The notes beneath the pieces were generated by a model that saw nothing but the letters and a program-made list of their open reading frames with translations, was not told where the DNA came from and did no database searches. From a virus, in IMG/VR virus record IMGVR_UViG_3300041403_001008, positions 1-35,582 of that record: a DNA stretch of 35,582 bases; one strand, 5' to 3'. Below, piece after piece: positions 33,475-35,582 of the stretch; position 1 is the first letter of the stretch, and each line of letters opens with the position of its first letter. The position numbers were made by a program, and so were the translations under genes.

Positions 33475-35582
33475 ATGCAAGCGCTCGCTTATCTCGACCT
33501 CTCACGAAAGAAAGCAACCGAAACGCTCGGCGGCTCGGTTTTTAGATTTCCCTCGCTCACCTATGGGGAAGACGTGACGCTTGCGATTCGATTCGCCGAG
33601 CGACTCAACGGCGAGACGGTTGAGTCATCGAAGACCGTGCAAGAGCTTCGCGCGAGCATCGGGCGAATCGACGCTCGCCCCGAGCTCGGAAAATTTCAAA
33701 TTCTCGTCGGCGATAATCCCGCCGCGCTCGGCACAAACCTCACCGCCGAGATTCCGCACAACGCGAAGGCGAGCACCATAGAGAGCGCCCTCAACGCTCT
33801 CACCGTCGTCGGCACAACTTACGGCGCCGCGAGCGTCGAGCTCAAGGGCGAGTCGTGGCTCGTGACCTTCGACGGCGAAGGAGCCGCCGTGCCGCTCGAA
33901 GCGGGCGGCAACTCACTTTTTCCGCTCTCTTTTCTCCGCGTGCGGGCGAGTGAGCTCAACGGCGAATTTGTGCACGACCTTCGCCTCATTCAAGCGCCCA
34001 TCGCCTCGACCGATCAAAGCGCGCGAGTCGTGCCGCCCGCGCCGACCGTCACGACGCTCGAAGACGGCTCGACCGACGAAACGGGCACCGATTACCCCGA
34101 GACGCAAAAACTCTTCATTCCGCCGAGCTTTCGCGGCGTTTATCAGATTCGCCGAGGCTTTCGCAAAACCGGAATGCTTGACCGAAGCGATGACGAAGCC
34201 GTCGTCGCGAAAGAGCTCAACGACAATCTCACCGAGGAAGACGACGAGCTCTTCGAGTGCACGTTACCGAGCGACAACACTTTTCACATTTCCTTCAAAG
34301 GAGCTCTTGCGGGCATTAATCACGACCCGCTTGAGATTGAAGTCTTCGACGCGCCCGAAGGCGACCTCACCTTTACTCTTGACCTAAACACGCCCGAGCT
34401 TCACGCGCTCTTGCGAAAGAGCGAAAAGGTGACTTTGCCGATTGAAATTGAAGCCGACATAGAAGACGACAACGACGACTCAATCGTTTACACGCGCACC
34501 CTTCTTCGCGACACCGTCACCATCGAGCGCGAGCTTCACTTTGAAGAGCTCTCGACGGTTGCCTCGATTGATTGGCAACGCCCGCCCTTGCCGAAGTCTT
34601 ACGTGCCCTTTACCGCCGACCAGGTGAGCAACGGGCAAATTCACTATGCAACCGCCGACTTCGGTGACGGCTCGGCGGGCCCGTATGTCATCGACCACAA
34701 TCTCGACACTCCCCGCATCGACGTCACCATTTACCCGAATTCTTCGAGCGGCGAACCGTTGAAGCTCGGCACTCTCGCCGAAGTTGCGGCGGGCGACGCC
34801 GACTTCGGCTTCTCGCGTGTCACCGACAACTCTCTCGAAGTCACCTTCGCGAGCGGGAAAGAGCCCGCTTACAACGATTACCTCATCACCGTTCTCGGGC
34901 TTGAGCAAACGAGCTTCTTCGATACTCACACGCACACGATCGAGCAAATCGTCGGGCTTCGCGCGATTCTCGACGACCTGGGAAACCGAGTGAGCGACCT
35001 CGAAAACCGAAGCGGCACCGGCAAGCTAAAAGGCGAAGACGAGGCGAGCGGGCAAGCCGCGCATTGGCAACTTCCTTCGCTCTTTGAAGTCTTTCCGAGT
35101 CGCAAGTCTCTCGAAGTCGAGCCCGCTCGACTTGTCGAACTCAATCCTTCCGAGCTCGGGCGCGCTCGCGGGCTTCTCGCCGCCGTGCACGACGCGACGA
35201 CCGAAGACTTGCCCTCGACGATTCCGACGCCCGCCGACGATTACATCGGGCGCGTCTTTGAGAATAACACGGGCGGCACCGTGCTTCTTCCAGGCGGCAA
35301 GGGTATTCGCTCTTCAAAAATAAAGGCGGGCGAATTTGCCGCTTGCGATGGGCGGCTTTGGTATCCCGTCGCTCGCTACGGCGAGCATGAAAGCGGCGTG
35401 ACTTTTACGACTGATTACGCGAGCGACGCGAATGAGCTCGTTGCCGCCGAAAACGAATACCCCGACGGCACCATCGTCAACGCCTCAACGACCGACACCT
35501 TGCCAGCACCCCTCGATGCGGGCACCGATTACGAGATTCTCAACCGCACCGACGACACCGTCGAGCTAACGACCATCGGTGG
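33475..35582 (+). CDS. Large tail/fibre protein, 3' end outside window
   Basis: An uninterrupted frame of more than 700 codons from ATG 33475 to the window end, starting MQALAYLDLSRKKATETLGG. It is rich in Thr/Asp/Gly with many beta repeats; near 440-470 it has SAGPYVIDHNLDTPRIDVTI, a sequence of the kind found in tail-fibre domains, then DTHTHTIEQIVGLRAILDDL as a short coiled coil, as often seen before receptor-binding domains in phage fibres. The TTGACA element (33448) lies 21 bases before the ATG; the word at the usual start position reads ATC rather than ATG. It is probably a tail-tip or receptor-binding protein. Confidence 0.7.
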   Translation, partial: MQALAYLDLSRKKATETLGGSVFRFPSLTYGEDVTLAIRFAERLNGETVESSKTVQELRASIGRIDARPELGKFQILVGDNPAALGTNLTAEIPHNAKASTIESALNALTVVGTTYGAASVELKGESWLVTFDGEGAAVPLEAGGNSLFPLSFLRVRASELNGEFVHDLRLIQAPIASTDQSARVVPPAPTVTTLEDGSTDETGTDYPETQKLFIPPSFRGVYQIRRGFRKTGMLDRSDDEAVVAKELNDNLTEEDDELFECTLPSDNTFHISFKGALAGINHDPLEIEVFDAPEGDLTFTLDLNTPELHALLRKSEKVTLPIEIEADIEDDNDDSIVYTRTLLRDTVTIERELHFEELSTVASIDWQRPPLPKSYVPFTADQVSNGQIHYATADFGDGSAGPYVIDHNLDTPRIDVTIYPNSSSGEPLKLGTLAEVAAGDADFGFSRVTDNSLEVTFASGKEPAYNDYLITVLGLEQTSFFDTHTHTIEQIVGLRAILDDLGNRVSDLENRSGTGKLKGEDEASGQAAHWQLPSLFEVFPSRKSLEVEPARLVELNPSELGRARGLLAAVHDATTEDLPSTIPTPADDYIGRVFENNTGGTVLLPGGKGIRSSKIKAGEFAACDGRLWYPVARYGEHESGVTFTTDYASDANELVAAENEYPDGTIVNASTTDTLPAPLDAGTDYEILNRTDDTVELTTIG

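Noticed and set aside
1-35582. CRISPR array, insertion sequence, rRNA or tRNA genes
   Set aside because: No regularly spaced direct repeats, no transposase frame with terminal repeats and no conserved RNA gene sequence were found; the repeats seen are regulatory or part of the 8.0-8.5 kb region.

Overview
This window is one contiguous stretch of a tailed double-stranded DNA phage (or prophage) with a lambda-like head and a long flexible, siphovirus-type tail. The calls resting on recognisable family motifs include a GpA-type terminase, a portal, an S49-type head protease, a P22-gp5-like coat protein, a frameshifted tail-assembly chaperone and a tape measure protein. No integrase, repressor or lysis gene was recognised, so lifestyle cannot be decided. 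The DNA is GC-rich (roughly 60% by eye) and almost every gene reads left to right. Nearly no gene has a Shine-Dalgarno sequence: starts are ATGA or TAATG overlaps, A/C-rich unstructured leaders, or very short leaders just after a -10-like box. This translation style, the HTH regulator at 8574 and the endonuclease at 13700 make me suspect a host in the Verrucomicrobiota or a neighbouring phylum. That is a weak inference.

Layout. Positions 1-7045 are a DNA-metabolism block: PD-(D/E)XK nuclease (cut by the left edge), ssDNA-binding protein, SF2 helicase, several small unknowns and a 734-residue primase-polymerase/RepA-like helicase. Positions 7050-8042 hold small genes separated by hairpin terminators, two of them with their own promoters. 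Positions 8043-8573 are non-coding, AT-rich in part and full of nested inverted repeats and TTTTGTC/GACAAAA words: the best origin candidate here. Positions 8574-13641 carry an HTH regulator, two ParB-like or HTH proteins, small membrane proteins, a coiled-coil protein, a degenerate MazG-like protein and another self-contained small gene. The only minus-strand gene (13700-14053) is a Vsr/DUF559-like endonuclease that overlaps head-to-head with the terminase small subunit. Positions 14047-23744 are packaging and head genes, with a C5-methyltransferase-like gene and a zinc-finger/nucleotide-hydrolase fusion inserted. Positions 23787-31789 are tail genes. A UvrD-like helicase with its own control region (31790-33382) interrupts the tail genes, and a large tail/fibre protein follows that runs off the right edge.

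Two repeated regulatory elements run through the window. Class A is a dyad of two TGCGCA-like boxes separated by six AT-rich bases; it precedes the SSB, the regulator, the methyltransferase, the UvrD helicase and several small genes. Class B is TTGCAT-N14-GATAAT enclosing the operator-like palindrome CAAG-N3-CTTG. It drives four small unrelated genes, most of them followed by a terminator, which looks like a coordinately controlled set of 'moron' cassettes. The DNA also has striking word biases: CAG/CTG is strongly depleted except inside CCAGG/CCTGG, and the octamer CCCAGGCG/CGCCTGGG is heavily over-represented.
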